From the NCBI RefSeq assembly GCF_000195275.1, contig NC_015386.1, positions 1 to 64,000 of the forward strand: a stretch of DNA of 64,000 nucleotides. Reading direction: 5' to 3'. Positions 62,545-64,000 of this stretch are shown one piece after another. Origin of the DNA: Treponema succinifaciens DSM 2489. GTDB taxonomy: Bacteria > Spirochaetota > Spirochaetia > Treponematales > Treponemataceae. The notes under the pieces were generated by a model. The model ran no database searches. It was not told the origin of the DNA and worked only from the letters and a program-made list of their open reading frames with translations. Made by a program: the position numbers and the translations under genes. Every line of letters starts with the position of its first letter. Position 1 is the stretch's first letter.

Positions 62545-64000
62545 ATGTTAAATAAAACTGCGAGAACTGTTGAGACACTTATCAGGGCAAGATACCCGCT
62601 GATATATATTGTCTCATTTGAAGAAAACCGTGTATGTAATGCTATGAAGCAAATTGCTACCGCCAGGAACAAGCAGCTCTATCAATGGTCTGTAACGGAA
62701 GGGCTTCTGTTGCCAGACGGAAGTTATCTTACAGAATTTAAAGACCCTGTAAGAGCTTTGGAATATATTTTAAATCTTGATGTAAACGGATTATTTATAT
62801 TGAAAGATTACCATCCCTATATGAATGATCCTGTCGTAATAAGAAAGTTGCGCGATTTGAATCGAAGTTTAAAACTGTCAATGAAGAATGTTATATTCTT
62901 GTCTCCTATATTGAAAATACCAGGGGAATTGGAGAAAGAAATTTCTGTAGTTGATTATAAGCTTCCAGATAAGGAAGATTTGGAGCAGATTGTAAAGTCG
63001 ATAGCTGAGACTGTCGGTGAAAAGCAACTTGAAGAAATCAAAGACAAAGACTTCTTGAACAAGGTTGTAGAAGCAGCTCTTGGGCTTACAGCGGAAGAAG
63101 CTGAAAATGTTTTTGCAAAATCGATTGTTGAGAATGGCAATTTTAACCTAAAGACAATTCTTGCGGAAAAAGAACAGATAATCAGAAAGTCTGGTGTTCT
63201 TGAGTATTATCATGCGAATGAAAATATGAAGGAAGTTGGAGGTCTTGAACAGTTAAAGGAATGGCTTTCTAAGCGTGGTAAAGCATTCAGCCCTGCTGCA
63301 CGGGAGTTCGGGCTTCCTGAGCCTCGCGGAATCCTTCTTTTGGGTATTCCTGGTTGTGGAAAAAGTCTTACAGCAAAAGCAATCAGCAGTATGTGGCAGT
63401 TGCCTTTGTTAAAACTTGATGTAGGCAAAGTGTTTTCCAGCCTTGTCGGTTCAAGCGAAGAGAATGTAAGACGCGCCATTGCAACGGCAGAAAGCATTGC
63501 TCCTTCGATTCTTTGGCTTGATGAGATGGAGAAAGGATTCAGCGGTTTAAGTTCCTCTGGTCAGACAGACGGCGGAACTACGGCTCGTGTATTTGGAACT
63601 TTTTTGACATGGTTGCAGGAAAAAAAGTCGCCAGTGTTCGTTGTAGCAACTTGCAACAATGTAAAGGAATTGCCTCCAGAATTATTGCGAAAGGGAAGAT
63701 TTGATGAGATATTCTTTGTGGATTTGCCTTCTAAAGAAGAACGAAAGGATATTTTTAGGATTCATCTTGAAAAGAGGCATCGTGATCCTAATGGATTTGA
63801 TTTGGAGAAATTAGCAGAAAGTACAAAAGAATTTGCAGGCTCAGAATTGGAAGAAATCATAGTATCTGCTCTTTACGATGCCTTTGATGAAGGTTGTGAT
63901 TTGAAGCAGGAGCATCTTGAAAAAACTGTTGCAGGGATGATTCCTTTAAGTAAGACAATGGGCGACCAAATAAAAGGTATTCGAGAATGGGCAAAAATCC
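62545..64000 (+). CDS. Ycf46-like AAA+ ATPase (partial, runs past window end)
   Basis: At least 485 residues, open to the last base. An N-terminal domain (about 1-235, RYPLIYIVSFEENRV) precedes an AAA+ core: Walker A GIPGCGKS (about 267-274), Walker B ILWLDEMEKG (about 320-329), sensor 1 VVATCNN and arginine-finger region LLRKGRFDEIF. The N-terminal part fits Ycf46-type ATPases, often found with Ycf35/DUF1257 proteins, one of which is at 8218. Extracellular CIS also encode an AAA+ protein (Afp15/Pvc15) needed for assembly; this gene could fill that place. Confidence 0.85.
   Translation, partial: MLNKTARTVETLIRARYPLIYIVSFEENRVCNAMKQIATARNKQLYQWSVTEGLLLPDGSYLTEFKDPVRALEYILNLDVNGLFILKDYHPYMNDPVVIRKLRDLNRSLKLSMKNVIFLSPILKIPGELEKEISVVDYKLPDKEDLEQIVKSIAETVGEKQLEEIKDKDFLNKVVEAALGLTAEEAENVFAKSIVENGNFNLKTILAEKEQIIRKSGVLEYYHANENMKEVGGLEQLKEWLSKRGKAFSPAAREFGLPEPRGILLLGIPGCGKSLTAKAISSMWQLPLLKLDVGKVFSSLVGSSEENVRRAIATAESIAPSILWLDEMEKGFSGLSSSGQTDGGTTARVFGTFLTWLQEKKSPVFVVATCNNVKELPPELLRKGRFDEIFFVDLPSKEERKDIFRIHLEKRHRDPNGFDLEKLAESTKEFAGSELEEIIVSALYDAFDEGCDLKQEHLEKTVAGMIPLSKTMGDQIKGIREWAKI

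Noticed and set aside
1-64000. A complete prophage
   Set aside because: No terminase, portal, capsid, integrase or lysis genes are seen; the sheath, tube, baseplate and AAA+ set fits a CIS instead.
1-64000. tRNA or rRNA genes
   Set aside because: I saw no cloverleaf-like or rRNA-like segments on either strand by eye; a tRNAscan run would settle it.

Overview
The window carries a contractile injection system (CIS: a phage-tail-like nanomachine related to extracellular CIS and type VI secretion). The likely host is a spirochaete, probably a gut or rumen Treponema. That assignment is an inference from the low-GC background, lipoprotein signals and poly-G tracts; no rRNA or other phylogenetic marker is present. 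Almost all genes read on the + strand.

Layout. (1) 92-831: a broken DNA-binding gene. (2) 915-9428: the first core operon, with gp25-type wedge, baseplate J, a Pvc16-like cap candidate, sheath, inner tube, two exported proteins, a Ycf35/DUF1257-like protein and tail protein I. (3) 9438-22309: spike (VgrG/gp5-PAAR) modules. A complete spike is followed by a 45-aa ORF, a 1162-aa M23-type peptidase and an exported SH3 protein. A second copy is shifted out of frame at a run of ten Gs and cut by an IS, and a third is a remnant. (4) 22293-24396, minus strand: an XRE / ImmA-IrrE / PIN-like operon inserted in the third spike remnant. (5) 24573-30248: the second core operon, with an unknown baseplate-type protein, FHA, VWA, second sheath, second tube and LysM tail protein. 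(6) 30272-61892: an array of gpD-type hub genes and hub fragments. Each is followed by a different candidate effector and an exported or membrane-bound candidate immunity protein. (7) 61976-64000: a radical SAM activase and a Ycf46-like AAA+ ATPase that runs off the window. Three copies of one IS3-family element lie at 18058, 38874 and 52580.

How it seems to work. Hub and spike proteins share an Ig-like module and end in a short variable transthyretin-like tail, which I read as a cargo dock. In two loci the hub is instead fused directly to a C39-like cysteine peptidase. Candidate cargo includes two caspase-like (clan CD) proteins, a type-44 polymorphic toxin, a GH19-like muralytic enzyme, a SleB-like cell-wall hydrolase, M23 peptidases and several unknowns. 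Nearly all the partner proteins carry signal peptides, lipoboxes or TM anchors, so the cargo probably acts in a bacterial periplasm. The whole looks like an antibacterial CIS with a recombining set of interchangeable tips: truncated tip modules without a hub domain, a mosaic hub, a 37-bp hub scar and IS-bounded deletions all show active reshuffling.
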